A model generated the notes under the pieces. The model was not told where the DNA came from and ran no database searches. It saw nothing but the letters and a program-made list of their open reading frames with translations. Positions 42,993 through 52,773 of a DNA stretch of 64,000 bases are shown here, in pieces. This stretch comes from Paenibacillus aestuarii (GTDB lineage Bacteria > Bacillota > Bacilli > Paenibacillales > NBRC-103111), in assembly GCF_027789125.1 (NCBI RefSeq), contig NZ_JAQFVF010000027.1:62001-126000 (forward strand), written 5' to 3'. Every line of letters begins with the position of its first letter. Position 1 is the first letter of the stretch. Made by a program: the position numbers and the translations under genes.

Positions 42993-44273
42993 TTACACAG
43001 CCAAGCTGGACGTCTTGGCCTGCTTCTCCTGCAAGCTCGGCAGGATGGAAGCGAGCAGGGCAATCCCGGCCAGGCCGGTCAGCAATATCAGCAGCGCCAT
43101 CCCCCCCGGGGAAACGAAGCCGCCGATGATGACGTTGAGGCCGCTGATGATTTGCGCAGCCCGGTTCGTCATGCTGTTGACGGCCATGTACGTGCTTCGC
43201 GCGTGGTCCGGCACAAGCTGAACGAGCAGCGCCTGCTTGATTGGCACATAGGTCAGCTCGCCGGCAGTCGCAAGCAGCATCAGCAGCACGAGGAGCGACG
43301 GTTGATTGCCGAACACGAGATATGTGTACCCGAGGATGTTGCACAGCAGCGCTGCCAGCATCACCCGATGATCGGAGCGGCCTTTCAACATGCGGCCGAC
43401 GAATAGAGACAGCAGCACGACAGCGATCGTATTCTCTGTGCGCAGGTAGCCGACCAGAGGCAGGCCGTCCACGGCCGCGGACCAGCCAGGCAGCCAGGCG
43501 GTTTGATGCACTTCATTTGCTAAGCGGATCCCGATGTATCCCGTCAAATTCATTTCGACGGACACGGATAGAACTCCGGCAAGTATATAAATCATAAATC
43601 TGCGGTCGCGCAGAACTTCAATATAACGTTTGACGATGGACATCTCCGCAGCGGCAGGAGCGTCGGCAGGATGCTGTGTATGCGGCGCTATCTGCCGTTC
43701 AGGCATCGTTTCTTGAATATAAATAGCCGTTACCGCCAAAGCGACGACCGACATCACGCCCACGACAATCAGCAGCTCCAGCAAGTAATCGCTGAAAAAA
43801 TAGCCGCCGATCATCCCCGCCACAGAAATGGCCAAATTGTTGCACCAATAATTGATTCGGTAGATCGCCTTGCGCGTGTCTGGCGCAGATACATCGATGA
43901 GCATGGCCTCAACGGCCGGCTTACTGAGTCCCCAGGCGGCACTGATCAGCATTGTCATCAACAGCGTCAAAGTTGGGCTATGCAGCCAAGGCGAGTTGGC
44001 GAGCGCCATGACCCCGTATGCGAGTGTGCTGAGGGCTTCGGCGAGCACCATCATTTTCTTGCGGCCGATGCGGTCGGCGTAATGCCCTCCAATCGTGGCG
44101 CATACGAGCCCGACGGCGATGCTGATTGCTGCAGCGGCTCCGGCGACGGTTGTCCCCATCGTCCTTGCAAAGTAAACGGCCATAAACGGTGTGACCATGT
44201 TGCCGAGCGTATTCGTAATAAAGCTGATAAGAATACGCAGCCGAACGTTAGGATGAAACTGAAAAAAAGTCAT
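42993..44273 (-). CDS. MFS transporter (MdtH-like), divergent from an SgrR-like regulator
   Basis: A 426-residue MFS protein with about 12 helices; motif A is GGHYADRIGRKK. It begins with FHPNVRLRILISFITNTLGNM, typical of MdtH/YttB-like efflux carriers. The ATG at 44273 has AGGTGG upstream and is preferred to 44408, which adds 45 unlikely residues. It is transcribed away from an SgrR-type regulator with a 180-base gap. In E. coli, SgrR governs the sugar efflux gene setA, so this carrier may export sugars or sugar analogues. Confidence 0.87.
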   Translation of the reverse strand: MTFFQFHPNVRLRILISFITNTLGNMVTPFMAVYFARTMGTTVAGAAAAISIAVGLVCATIGGHYADRIGRKKMMVLAEALSTLAYGVMALANSPWLHSPTLTLLMTMLISAAWGLSKPAVEAMLIDVSAPDTRKAIYRINYWCNNLAISVAGMIGGYFFSDYLLELLIVVGVMSVVALAVTAIYIQETMPERQIAPHTQHPADAPAAAEMSIVKRYIEVLRDRRFMIYILAGVLSVSVEMNLTGYIGIRLANEVHQTAWLPGWSAAVDGLPLVGYLRTENTIAVVLLSLFVGRMLKGRSDHRVMLAALLCNILGYTYLVFGNQPSLLVLLMLLATAGELTYVPIKQALLVQLVPDHARSTYMAVNSMTNRAAQIISGLNVIIGGFVSPGGMALLILLTGLAGIALLASILPSLQEKQAKTSSLAV

Positions 44274-44386
44274 ACAATCCACCTGCTTTTGTGTAATTAA
44301 GATCGAATGTGTTGGTAGACTTAGCATATCAGATAGCCATTTGTTAAAAAGTGTAATATGGCTGCAGATCGCTTTCCCCTTTTTCA

Positions 44387-44415
44387 TTGACGAAAATGAA
44401 GAGGACACCTATACT
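44387..44415 (+). promoter_or_regulatory. Sigma-A promoter of the SgrR-like gene
   Basis: TTGACG (44387-44392) and TATACT (44410-44415), spacer 17, 39 bases before the start codon. Confidence 0.75.
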
Positions 44416-44453
44416 TTGTCATACAGATTAGGTAAAAATGGGGAGGTCACGAT

Positions 44454-46307
44454 ATGCAGCTTGCCTTGCAATATGCACAATTGAAAGCTTCCATCCTGCG
44501 GCAGGGGCATCAGGCGAATGAAGATGTGCCCGTCACCGTTGAAGAAATTGCCGGTTATTTGTTTTGTACGGAACGCAATGTGAAAATTTTGATACACAAG
44601 ATGAGCGACAACGGCTGGATTGTATGGACACCAGGCCGTGGACGCGGAAACCGCTCATCCATTCGCTTCTTGGCGTCGGTGGAAGAGCTGCTTCTCGCCG
44701 AGGCCAAGGTTTATGTGGAGCAAGGAAATTTGAACAGTGCGATGAGCTTGTTTCAAATGGAGGGTCTGGATCCCGGGCTGACGGACCGCTTCCTTGCCTG
44801 GCTTGGCGATTATTTCGGATATCGGCCGAACCAGGAGGCAGGAGAGCAGGATACGCTGCGGCTGCCGATGCATAACAAGCTGCTTACACTGGATCCGACG
44901 GAAATTTTATTTTCCAGGGATTTGCATTTTGTCAAACAAGTGTTCGATACGCTGCTGCGCTTTGATCCTGTGCGCGGAGTGTTAGAGCCGGGGCTGGCGC
45001 ATGAATGGTCATGCAAGGAGAACGGGCGGGTATGGATATTTTACTTGCGCAAGCGGGTGAAGTTTCACCATGGACGGGAGATGACGGCTGCCGATGTCAT
45101 CTATTCGCTCAACCGGTTGAGAACGCTCGGCAACACGGATTCACCCAACCGTTGGCTCGGCGAAGGCATTCGTGCAATACGTACGATGAACCGTATGACC
45201 GTGCAAATTGAGCTGGAGGCGCCTAACTACATGTTCGGTCATTATGTGAGCTCGTACCCGACGGCGATTGTTCCTGAAGATGTGTACGCAGCGGGTGGCA
45301 GCCAGTTGCGGATGCATCCGGTAGGCACAGGGCCGTTCCGAATTGTGCGCCATGACGAGGACGGGATTACGCTGGAGTTGTTCGAGGATTATTATCGTGA
45401 GCGCGCCCTGTTGGACCGGATCGAGCTGCTCTATGTGCCAGCATCGATCAGCGAACGGAGATGGCAGAAGTGGAATTTTCATGTCGGCAGGTTGAACCGC
45501 GATCACCATTCTGCGCCCGCCCATTGGCGGGAAAAAGGCGTGCTGACACTCGGCTCGAACTTGCTCGTGTTCAATATGCGCCGGTCGGGACCGCAGCAGG
45601 AGGCGAGTGTTCGCGAGGCCATTCACCTTGTGCTGCATCGCAGCGGCTTGATCGAGGCGCTGGGACTCGTCGGTGCCTATCCGGCCGAGGGCTTCCTGCC
45701 TTCGGCGGAGCGGCGCGAAGGCCCGCAGGACAACGAGCCGCAGAGGGCGCGTGAGCTGCTTGCACAGTGTGGCTACCGGGGCGAACCGCTGCGGCTCGTG
45801 TTCCCCCCCTCGTATGGATGTGAGGTGGAATGGATCCGGGATCGCTGCGCCGGTATCGGGGTGCAGGTGCTGATCCAGGAATACTCCTATCCGGAGATGG
45901 CTTGTACGCAGCTGCTGCAGGAAGCCGATGTGATCCTGGGCGGCGTCGTAGCCGACGATGATGAGGCGCGCTGCCTCATCGAAATGTACAAAATGGGCAA
46001 CATGCTCACTCGTGCCGCCGCAACGGACGCGCAGCGTCAAGTGTTCGACGAAACGATCGCGCGGATCGTAGCGGAACCGGACGCGCAAGTGCGGATAGCA
46101 AGAATCCGCGCCATGGAGCGTCTGCTCACGGAGGAGCACTACGCGCTGTTTCTCGTGCATACGAGACAGCGGACTGTATACAGCCCGCATCTGAAAGGCA
46201 TTGCCGTCAACACGCTGGGCTGGTTCGACTTCAAAAATATATGGTTCCGGCCGGAGCTGGAACCGGCTCCCCCAGCGGCCGGTCCGGCTGCGGAGCCGCA
46301 TGCATAA
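44454..46307 (+). CDS. SgrR-type transcriptional regulator with solute-binding domain
   Basis: A 617-residue protein with two parts. The N-terminal winged helix of SgrR_N type has TVEEIAGYLFCTERNVKILI and a Gly/Arg-rich wing PGRGRGNRS. From about residue 140 it resembles an oligopeptide/nickel-type solute-binding protein (SBP_bac_5): FDTLLRFDPVRGVLEPGLA and VKFHHGREMTAADVIYSLNR. No signal peptide, so the binding domain acts inside the cell as a ligand sensor. SgrR-like proteins control sugar stress genes; the divergent MFS gene is the likely target. The ATG at 44454 has GGGGAGG upstream. Confidence 0.9.
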   Translation: MQLALQYAQLKASILRQGHQANEDVPVTVEEIAGYLFCTERNVKILIHKMSDNGWIVWTPGRGRGNRSSIRFLASVEELLLAEAKVYVEQGNLNSAMSLFQMEGLDPGLTDRFLAWLGDYFGYRPNQEAGEQDTLRLPMHNKLLTLDPTEILFSRDLHFVKQVFDTLLRFDPVRGVLEPGLAHEWSCKENGRVWIFYLRKRVKFHHGREMTAADVIYSLNRLRTLGNTDSPNRWLGEGIRAIRTMNRMTVQIELEAPNYMFGHYVSSYPTAIVPEDVYAAGGSQLRMHPVGTGPFRIVRHDEDGITLELFEDYYRERALLDRIELLYVPASISERRWQKWNFHVGRLNRDHHSAPAHWREKGVLTLGSNLLVFNMRRSGPQQEASVREAIHLVLHRSGLIEALGLVGAYPAEGFLPSAERREGPQDNEPQRARELLAQCGYRGEPLRLVFPPSYGCEVEWIRDRCAGIGVQVLIQEYSYPEMACTQLLQEADVILGGVVADDDEARCLIEMYKMGNMLTRAAATDAQRQVFDETIARIVAEPDAQVRIARIRAMERLLTEEHYALFLVHTRQRTVYSPHLKGIAVNTLGWFDFKNIWFRPELEPAPPAAGPAAEPHA

Positions 46308-46311
46308 AACT

Positions 46312-46348
46312 AAAAGCCGTACGCCCTAGCCGGGAGCGTACGGCTTTT
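46312..46348. terminator. Bidirectional terminator between the SgrR-like gene and the sugar ABC operon
   Basis: AAAAGCCGTACGC and GCGTACGGCTTTT form a perfect 13-bp stem with A/T ends for both directions. Confidence 0.9.
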
Positions 46349-46349
46349 G

Positions 46350-47225
46350 TTATCCTTTGACGGCGCCGATCATGACGCCTTTGACGAAATACTTTTGCAC
46401 GAACGGATACAGCACCAGAATCGGCACCGAGGCCACCATAATTGTGGCATATTTGATTGTTTCCCCGATCTGGAACTGATCGGCGGCATTCGCGCCGGAG
46501 GACATCGCATCCGTATTGTTGGCGATCAGAATTTCCCGTAGTGTCAGCTGCAAGGGATAGAGCTCGCGGTCCTTGATGAAGATCGAGGCATAGAACCAGC
46601 CATTCCACTTCTCCACTGCATAATACAGAATCATCACGGCGATAACCGGCATCGACAGCGGGATAATAATGCGGAACAAGATGGTGAAATGGTTGGCGCC
46701 GTCGATCTTGGCCGATTCCTCGAGACTTTCGGGGACGGTCATAAAGGCGGTGCGCATAATTATCAAATTGAAAGTATTCACAGTAAACGGGAGAATCGTT
46801 GCCCAGAGCGAATCGATCAGCCCGACCTGCTTGACAACCAGGTAGAGGGGAACGAGACCGCCGCTAAAGAACATCGTCAGCACGACCATGAAAATGAACA
46901 CTTTGTTCCACATCACATTTCTCCGGGATAACACGTAGGCGCCCAAGGCGGTCACAATCAGGTTGGTCGCCACGCCGAACACGAGAATGAACAGCGTATT
47001 GCGGTATCCTTTGAGAATGGCAGGATTGTGGAAAACGCTTTTATACGCTTCGACGCTGAAGCCAAGCGGCTTATACAAGAAGCCTTTGTACGTAATTAGC
47101 TGTGCGGCATCGCTGATGGAGGCGAAGGTCACATAAATCATCGGGTACAGCGTAATAATGACGAGCGCGAGCAAAACGGCATGGATGATGCCGACAAACA
47201 CTTTATCGGAGTAGCTGGTTTTCAT
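46350..47225 (-). CDS. Carbohydrate ABC transporter permease 2 (LplC/YtcP type)
   Basis: A 291-residue permease with six helices and the EAA loop EESAKIDGANHFTILFRIII. It opens with VFVGIIHAVLLALVIITLYPMIYV, as in the LplC/YtcP group common in Paenibacillus. RBS AAGGAGG precedes the ATG. It is the last gene of a binding protein-permease-permease operon. No ATPase gene is present, as usual for this group, which relies on a shared MsmX-type ATPase elsewhere. Confidence 0.93.
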   Translation of the reverse strand: MKTSYSDKVFVGIIHAVLLALVIITLYPMIYVTFASISDAAQLITYKGFLYKPLGFSVEAYKSVFHNPAILKGYRNTLFILVFGVATNLIVTALGAYVLSRRNVMWNKVFIFMVVLTMFFSGGLVPLYLVVKQVGLIDSLWATILPFTVNTFNLIIMRTAFMTVPESLEESAKIDGANHFTILFRIIIPLSMPVIAVMILYYAVEKWNGWFYASIFIKDRELYPLQLTLREILIANNTDAMSSGANAADQFQIGETIKYATIMVASVPILVLYPFVQKYFVKGVMIGAVKG

Positions 47226-47241
47226 GACAATGACCTCCTTC

Positions 47242-48171
47242 TTACCATAGGCTGTTTTCGCTCATTTTGCGGCTTAACCGGTTGGCGGCGATTAGCAGCA
47301 GGAGATTGATGACCGAATTGAACAAGCCGACTGCGGAGCTGTAGCTCCAGCCGAATTCCAGCAAGCCTTTGCGGTACACGAAGGAAGAGATGACATCCGC
47401 CGTGTCGTACGTGCTGGGGTTGTACAGCAGGATGATTTTTTCCCATCCGACGTTCAAGAGGTTGCCGACACGCAAAATGAACATGATGGAGATCGTAGGC
47501 AGAATACCCGGGAGGGTAATATGCCAGATCTGCTTCCAGCGGCTGGCGCCGTCGATGCGGGCCGCTTCATACTGCTCTTGATCGATGCTCATCAGGGCCG
47601 CCAAATAGATGATCGATTCCCAACCGATTTTTTGCCAAATTTCCGATAAAATATAAATCGATCTGAACAGCTCGGGCTTCTGCAGCATCGCCGTGTCGTT
47701 GGCCCCGAAATACGTGAATAGCGTGTTGATGACGCCGCCGCTGTTCGTGAAGTCTTTAATCATGCCGCAGATGACGACCAGGGAAATAAAATAAGGCATG
47801 TACGTAACGGTCTGCACAAATCGCTGAAACCGCTTATTCGTCAGCTCATTAATGAGAATCGCCAAAATAATCGGTGCCGGGAATTCAAAGCACAGGGAAT
47901 ATAAGGAAATGAGAACGGTGTTTTTCAAAATGCGCCAAAAATAATAGCTGCCGAAAAAAGCTTTGAAATTGTCCAGGCCGACCCAATCGCTGCCGAGAAT
48001 GCCTTTCATCGGGGCATATTCTTTGAATGCGATAATCGCCCCATACATAGGCGCGTAATGAAAGGTCACGTAATAAGCCAGAACGGGCACCATCATGAGA
48101 TACAAATATTTGTTCAGCACGAAATCTCGCTTGAAGCGGGCAGTAAAGGTCGCATCCGTTCCTTTGCGCAT
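47242..48171 (-). CDS. Carbohydrate ABC transporter permease 1 (LplB/YteP type)
   Basis: A 309-residue permease with six helices. The EAA loop is YEAARIDGASRWKQIWHITL, and the stretch YAPMYGAIIAFKEYAP matches LplB/YteP proteins. The ATG at 48171 follows AAGGAGAG; a GTG one codon earlier is possible. It pairs with the LplC-type permease downstream. Expected to import oligosaccharides, possibly from pectin or hemicellulose, although the substrate cannot be told. Confidence 0.93.
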   Translation of the reverse strand: MRKGTDATFTARFKRDFVLNKYLYLMMVPVLAYYVTFHYAPMYGAIIAFKEYAPMKGILGSDWVGLDNFKAFFGSYYFWRILKNTVLISLYSLCFEFPAPIILAILINELTNKRFQRFVQTVTYMPYFISLVVICGMIKDFTNSGGVINTLFTYFGANDTAMLQKPELFRSIYILSEIWQKIGWESIIYLAALMSIDQEQYEAARIDGASRWKQIWHITLPGILPTISIMFILRVGNLLNVGWEKIILLYNPSTYDTADVISSFVYRKGLLEFGWSYSSAVGLFNSVINLLLLIAANRLSRKMSENSLW

Positions 48172-48207
48172 CACAATCTCTCCTTCCGAAGGCCTGAATA
48201 GTCAAGT

Positions 48208-48232
48208 AGGGAGGGCAGCCGTTGCCCTCCCT
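48208..48232 (-). promoter_or_regulatory. Intercistronic hairpin between the binding protein and permease genes
   Basis: AGGGAGGGCA and TGCCCTCCCT form a perfect 10-bp stem with a five-base loop and no U-tract. Such hairpins typically stabilise the upstream mRNA, so that the binding protein exceeds the permeases. Confidence 0.7.
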
Positions 48233-48244
48233 GATTCATACTGC

Positions 48245-49909
48245 TTAGCGTTTGTTGTAACGGTCCAGCGAAGCTTTCTTGATTTCGATCGCACGGTCCA
48301 GTTTCACCGATTTAAACTTCTCGACATATTTGTCAAAGCTGTCAACCGGCTCGGTACCGAGGATGATTTTCAAAGTCATTTCATCGACCAGAGTGTTCAG
48401 GTCGGTCATGATTTTGGCCAGCTCTGTACTCTCTTCTGGCGTTGCAGTGATCGGCGGCAGCTTGTGTTTGTCGACGTCTGTCTTCGACCAGGTGGATACC
48501 GCGTCGCGCTGTGTTTGCATTGCCAGGTATTGCTCGACATAACGCTTATCCTGAACGAAAGGTCCGTTGTAGTTACCGCGGATGTAGAGCGATAACGCTT
48601 GCGCTGGAGCCAGCTTATCCGGGTTTTTCATGACCAGATCGGTATACTTCGGATAGCCGTTTTCGTTTTTGTACGAAACGCCTTCTGTACCGAAGTTGAA
48701 GAACATGTGGCCATCATCGGAATAGCCGTAATCGAGCATCTTCGCAGCGACTTCTATGTTTTTGGTCTTTCCTGTGATGGCGACAGATCCGCCTGGCGCA
48801 TTGGCCGGGTCTTTTTGGCTGTACATGGCGATGTCGCCTTTCTTCAATACCGGATACGGAGCGCCGATAAGGGTCGCTTTCGGGTCTTTGGCCGAGATCA
48901 GCGGCTGCCATTTGCCTATACCGCCGCCAGCATTTTGCACCGTGACGCCGGTTGCGCCGGACGCGATGTTGGCATCCAAGGCTTTGCCGTCAGCCGTGGC
49001 AAAGTTCTTATCAATCAAGCCTTCCTCGTACCACTTATGGAACGTAGCGAGGAAATCCTTGTAGCCTTTCTCCGCCGGTCCGAACTTGATCGTGCCGTTG
49101 TCGATATAGAAGTCGCGGGTGACACCGAATGCGCTGGCGAAAGCGCCGTTGGCCAGTTCGTTAAACGGACGCGGAACACTGACAACGGAGAGGGCGGCGG
49201 TGGCGCCTTTTTTCTCCTTGAACGCCTTCAGCGTTGTATACCAGTCGTCGATCGTTTCCGGTACAGGCAGGCCGAGATCGTCCAGCCAGTCTTTACGGAT
49301 AATCGGGCCTTGGAACACACGCAGGTAGTCATCGCCGCGGATGAATGGGAATGCATAGTAGCTGCCGTTGTCCGTTTTGACCTGCTTATCAATTTCCGGA
49401 TGTTCTTTCAAATATTTCTTCAAGTTCGGCGCGTACTTATCGATGGCATCATTGAGTTTTAAAATATAGCCGTCTTTAATCGCTTTCTCCGGACCGCCTG
49501 GGAAGTCCCCCAGCCAGTTATATTCAATCATATCCGGCAGTTCGCCGGATGCGAGCATGACGTTCAACGTTTGTGTCGTTTGATTCGTCGGCGGCGCTGT
49601 GAATTTCAGCGGTACGCCTGTTTTCTTCTGCCAATCCTGGAAGAAAGGAATGTCAGCATGAGCGGCTTTGACACCGGTCAGGTTGCCTGGCAGCTCTCCC
49701 CAGTACGTGAGCGTTTTGTCAGTTTTCATTGGATAGGTCGTGGCCGCGTTGGTGGCATTGGCACTTGGCGCTGTAGAACCGCCTGCAGCCGGGCTGGCGC
49801 TGCCGCTTGAGGCTGTGTTCGTCGTGTTCGACGAGCAGGCAACTGTCATGATTCCCATCAGCGAAGTAAACACCAGCATTGAGAAAAGTTTTTTTCTGTT
49901 TTTCTTCAT
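48245..49909 (-). CDS. Extracellular carbohydrate-binding lipoprotein (family 1 SBP, LplA/YtcQ type)
   Basis: A 554-residue lipoprotein with lipobox TVACSS (signal peptide 1-25) and a Ser/Thr/Ala linker. The mature protein is a large family 1 solute-binding protein (LTYWGELPGNLTGVK, then GELPDMIEYNWLGD). RBS GAGGAGG precedes the ATG. A cre-like site lies upstream, and a membrane AraC regulator gene sits behind the same promoter region. It is the first gene of the operon. Confidence 0.92.
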   Translation of the reverse strand: MKKNRKKLFSMLVFTSLMGIMTVACSSNTTNTASSGSASPAAGGSTAPSANATNAATTYPMKTDKTLTYWGELPGNLTGVKAAHADIPFFQDWQKKTGVPLKFTAPPTNQTTQTLNVMLASGELPDMIEYNWLGDFPGGPEKAIKDGYILKLNDAIDKYAPNLKKYLKEHPEIDKQVKTDNGSYYAFPFIRGDDYLRVFQGPIIRKDWLDDLGLPVPETIDDWYTTLKAFKEKKGATAALSVVSVPRPFNELANGAFASAFGVTRDFYIDNGTIKFGPAEKGYKDFLATFHKWYEEGLIDKNFATADGKALDANIASGATGVTVQNAGGGIGKWQPLISAKDPKATLIGAPYPVLKKGDIAMYSQKDPANAPGGSVAITGKTKNIEVAAKMLDYGYSDDGHMFFNFGTEGVSYKNENGYPKYTDLVMKNPDKLAPAQALSLYIRGNYNGPFVQDKRYVEQYLAMQTQRDAVSTWSKTDVDKHKLPPITATPEESTELAKIMTDLNTLVDEMTLKIILGTEPVDSFDKYVEKFKSVKLDRAIEIKKASLDRYNKR

Positions 49910-50042
49910 ACATGGACCTCCTCAGAAATTGTGCTCTAGCAATCTTACAGGTGTAAGAGTTCGCTCGAAATGCCGCAGATGATAAGATGAATCGTGCGGG
50001 AGAGGGGCGCTGGCAATGTCCAGCTGCCATGACTCCACTATA

Positions 50043-50056
50043 TGATAGCGCTTACA
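50043..50056. promoter_or_regulatory. cre-like site upstream of the sugar ABC operon
   Basis: TGATAGCGCTTACA matches the catabolite-responsive element TGWAANCGNTNWCA at all but one defined position. It lies 134 bases before the binding protein gene, so CcpA repression on preferred sugars is likely. The rest of the 49910-50230 gap is AT-rich promoter DNA with nothing else recognised. Confidence 0.65.
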
Positions 50057-50230
50057 AAAAAGCGATCTTGAATTTGTACAATAGCCTCTCCAAAAAGTGT
50101 ATCATGCTCTTCAATATGTCCAATTGCATCTTCAATATCGCCAATTTCCATATAAAAAGCTGCATTCGGCAGCTTCATTGAAGCGAGAATGCAGCTTGAT
50201 TTAACGAAACATATAGCCCGCCGGTGCGCA

Positions 50231-52609
50231 TTAGCCGCTTTCTCCGATCACGGTCTCTTTATATTTGCCCGGGGTGATGCCCTCGACTTTTTTGAATATG
50301 CGGATGAACGCGTTGATATCATTGTAGCCCACGCAACAAGCAGCCTCGCGCACGGATTGATTCTGCTCGCGCATCAGCTGCTTGGATTTCTCGATGCGCA
50401 CTTTATTGATCGTGTCGAGCAGGCCCTCGCCAGCGTAATCTTTGAACAGCTTGGACAGATAAGTTGCTTTGCGGTCAAAATGGTTGCCGATCATCGTGAC
50501 GTTCAGATTGGCGTCGGCGTAGTTGGCTTCGATGAAAGCCGTCACTTCATCGACCAGCTTCTGAAGCGCGCGCTGGCGGCTCTGCGCCATGTTGTGCTGG
50601 CGCTTGGCAGCGGTGAAGCCGCACACTTGCTGCAAGATCTCAAACACGTGCTGGCGCATCTCCGGAATGGATTTGCAGGCGAACAGCCGGTCCAACTGCT
50701 TCGGGTTGCGGATGAAGAAGCTCTCCTGCATGTCCCCGCTCTCGCTCAGCGTCTTCATCAGCGTAGAGACGAGGTTGAGCATCAAATATTTGGCCATCGA
50801 CAGAGAAATGCCCGGACGAGATAGGTTCCTGTCCAGAATGTCAGAGACGATGCCCTGCGCCTTCTCTAACTCGCCCAGCTTCACAGCGCCGATGAGCTGC
50901 TGCTCGGCCTGATCCGGGTAGTAGTAATCGTTCTCGGCATCCTGCCCCTGCTCCTGCTGCAGGTCGTCATAGGATAGAACATCGTGGCGGCCCATAACGA
51001 GCTTGTACTCCATCGCATCCAGCGCCTCGATAAAAGCACGGGAAGCATGAGAGATGTGCTCATGAATGCGGCTGATGGAGATGGTGAGCCGGATCGCGTA
51101 GGTTTCAAGCAGAAACGATTGCGCTTGCTGGGCGATGCGGATCAGCTCTTGCTTGGCACCGCCTTCGGCGCTCGCTCGCACATTGATCAAGCAGGCGATG
51201 GAATCATCAATTTCGGCGGCATACCCGCGATGATCCCGGGCCAGCAATTCCTCGATCACATTCATCATAATAAAATGCAGCAGCTTCCATTTATCTCCAT
51301 CTTGCATGCCTGTGATGCGGTCGAAAAAAGTTTGGCTCTCTTCCACGACAAGCAGCATAACGGCAAAATCGTTCGTAACTAGCTGCATATTGAACGTAGT
51401 CAGCGCTTCATCAATCGGCACCTGGCTGTCGAGCTTGCCCCGCAGCAGCTTCACAATGAAGTTCGAGCGGACAATGTGGCGCTGCTGCTCCATCATCAGT
51501 TTCAGCTTGTCCATCTCCAGGAAGGTGCTGTCCAGCGCTTCCTGAATAAAGCGGAATTCATTGAATCGCTTGCGGCTCGTATCGGCCTGCTTGTTTGAAA
51601 AGGCTTCCACAAGTTGCCGTACAGGGTGGTAATTGCGGCGCAAGAAGAAAACGGTCAGCAAGCTGCCACCGAGAAGGCTGATCAGCATGGACATATAGGT
51701 CAAGTTGCGCAGATGCTCGGCTTTGCTCCAATATAAGCTGCTGGGAATCATAGAAACATATCTCAGCTTGGAACCGGGAGATTGAATGTTGAACACTTCG
51801 TATTGTTCACCATGCTGCCCGGAATAATAGAAATTGGACGACGTGTTCAATTGCTCGAAAGGAAAGTCGCTTGGGATGGACAGGTCCGAGCTCGAAACAA
51901 GCAGTTGATTTTCCTCATTTAAAATAAACACATGACCCTTGTTGAAAATTTCCACATTCTGAATGGCGCCGAGGAGGCGGGCTTGATCGATCATGATCAC
52001 ATTGGTTGCGACCGGCTTGTCTGCTTCTTGCGGGTAGGTGCTGATGTAGGCGATTGTCTTCTCCACTTTGTTGTCTTCATTAATGCGAACCATCGGGATG
52101 TAGCCTTTAAAATTGGTGCTGGTGATGATAGAATTCCAATCGGAGAATGAAAAGGTATCGCTTTTATGCAAAGTTTGATAAGCAAATGCCGTCGTTCTGA
52201 CCGTACCTGGCAGAATGACCGAGCTGTCCGCATTCAAATATACATAAAAGAGGTCGACAAGCGGATAGGAGGCTTTGTAGAGTTTAAAATCCTGGGCAAG
52301 CTGGTAAACATCATAAGTATATTCCTTGGAAAAAGTTTGGTATTTATTGGAATACAGCAGTTCCTGCACGCCGACATTCCAAGTCATTTCGACATTGAGC
52401 TGTTCCATGGCATGCAGCTGATTATCCATCACTTCACGGATTTGCCGCAATAAGGAATCGTTGGCCTGATGAATCTCTTCCCTTAACGATTTGCTGGACT
52501 CAAAGTATAAGAGAAGACCGATGACGATTGGCAGCAAAAGAACAAAAATGTAAGAGAGCAGCCATGTTAAAATAATACTTTGTCTATTAAACACCACAAT
52601 TTTTCGCAA
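50231..52609 (-). CDS. Membrane-bound AraC-type regulator (YesS/YtdP-like)
   Basis: A 792-residue protein. Two membrane helices (about 14-33 and 296-318) flank an external sensor domain; a long linker and then an AraC-type double helix-turn-helix follow at the C-terminus (VREAACCVGYNDINAFIRIF and GITPGKY). Such regulators sit next to LplABC-type sugar importers and activate them when the sugar or a derivative is outside. The start is TTG at 52609, seven bases after AAGGAG. It lies upstream of, and in the same orientation as, the ABC operon, separated by 320 bases. Confidence 0.92.
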   Translation of the reverse strand: MRKIVVFNRQSIILTWLLSYIFVLLLPIVIGLLLYFESSKSLREEIHQANDSLLRQIREVMDNQLHAMEQLNVEMTWNVGVQELLYSNKYQTFSKEYTYDVYQLAQDFKLYKASYPLVDLFYVYLNADSSVILPGTVRTTAFAYQTLHKSDTFSFSDWNSIITSTNFKGYIPMVRINEDNKVEKTIAYISTYPQEADKPVATNVIMIDQARLLGAIQNVEIFNKGHVFILNEENQLLVSSSDLSIPSDFPFEQLNTSSNFYYSGQHGEQYEVFNIQSPGSKLRYVSMIPSSLYWSKAEHLRNLTYMSMLISLLGGSLLTVFFLRRNYHPVRQLVEAFSNKQADTSRKRFNEFRFIQEALDSTFLEMDKLKLMMEQQRHIVRSNFIVKLLRGKLDSQVPIDEALTTFNMQLVTNDFAVMLLVVEESQTFFDRITGMQDGDKWKLLHFIMMNVIEELLARDHRGYAAEIDDSIACLINVRASAEGGAKQELIRIAQQAQSFLLETYAIRLTISISRIHEHISHASRAFIEALDAMEYKLVMGRHDVLSYDDLQQEQGQDAENDYYYPDQAEQQLIGAVKLGELEKAQGIVSDILDRNLSRPGISLSMAKYLMLNLVSTLMKTLSESGDMQESFFIRNPKQLDRLFACKSIPEMRQHVFEILQQVCGFTAAKRQHNMAQSRQRALQKLVDEVTAFIEANYADANLNVTMIGNHFDRKATYLSKLFKDYAGEGLLDTINKVRIEKSKQLMREQNQSVREAACCVGYNDINAFIRIFKKVEGITPGKYKETVIGESG

Positions 52610-52717
52610 TAGAAAACTCCTTCTCCATAAAGATAGAGTCTATGAACAGCTACGGTGTCTGTGTTATCCATTCGTTACCTATTATTTTATGTGGTTCATG
52701 GCGGCTCCGTCAACGGC

Positions 52718-52742
52718 AAAAAGCAGCATTTTGGATGCTGCT
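52718..52742 (-). terminator. Intrinsic terminator of the MFS gene
   Basis: AGCAGCAT and ATGCTGCT form a perfect 8-bp stem; the minus strand continues with five U. Confidence 0.8.
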
Positions 52743-52773
52743 AGCATGCTGCCAGGATTAGGCTATGACGAGG

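Noticed and set aside
42882..43406. Plus-strand frame opposite the MdtH-like MFS gene
   Set aside because: The minus-strand protein has full MFS motifs; the overlapping frame is a shadow.
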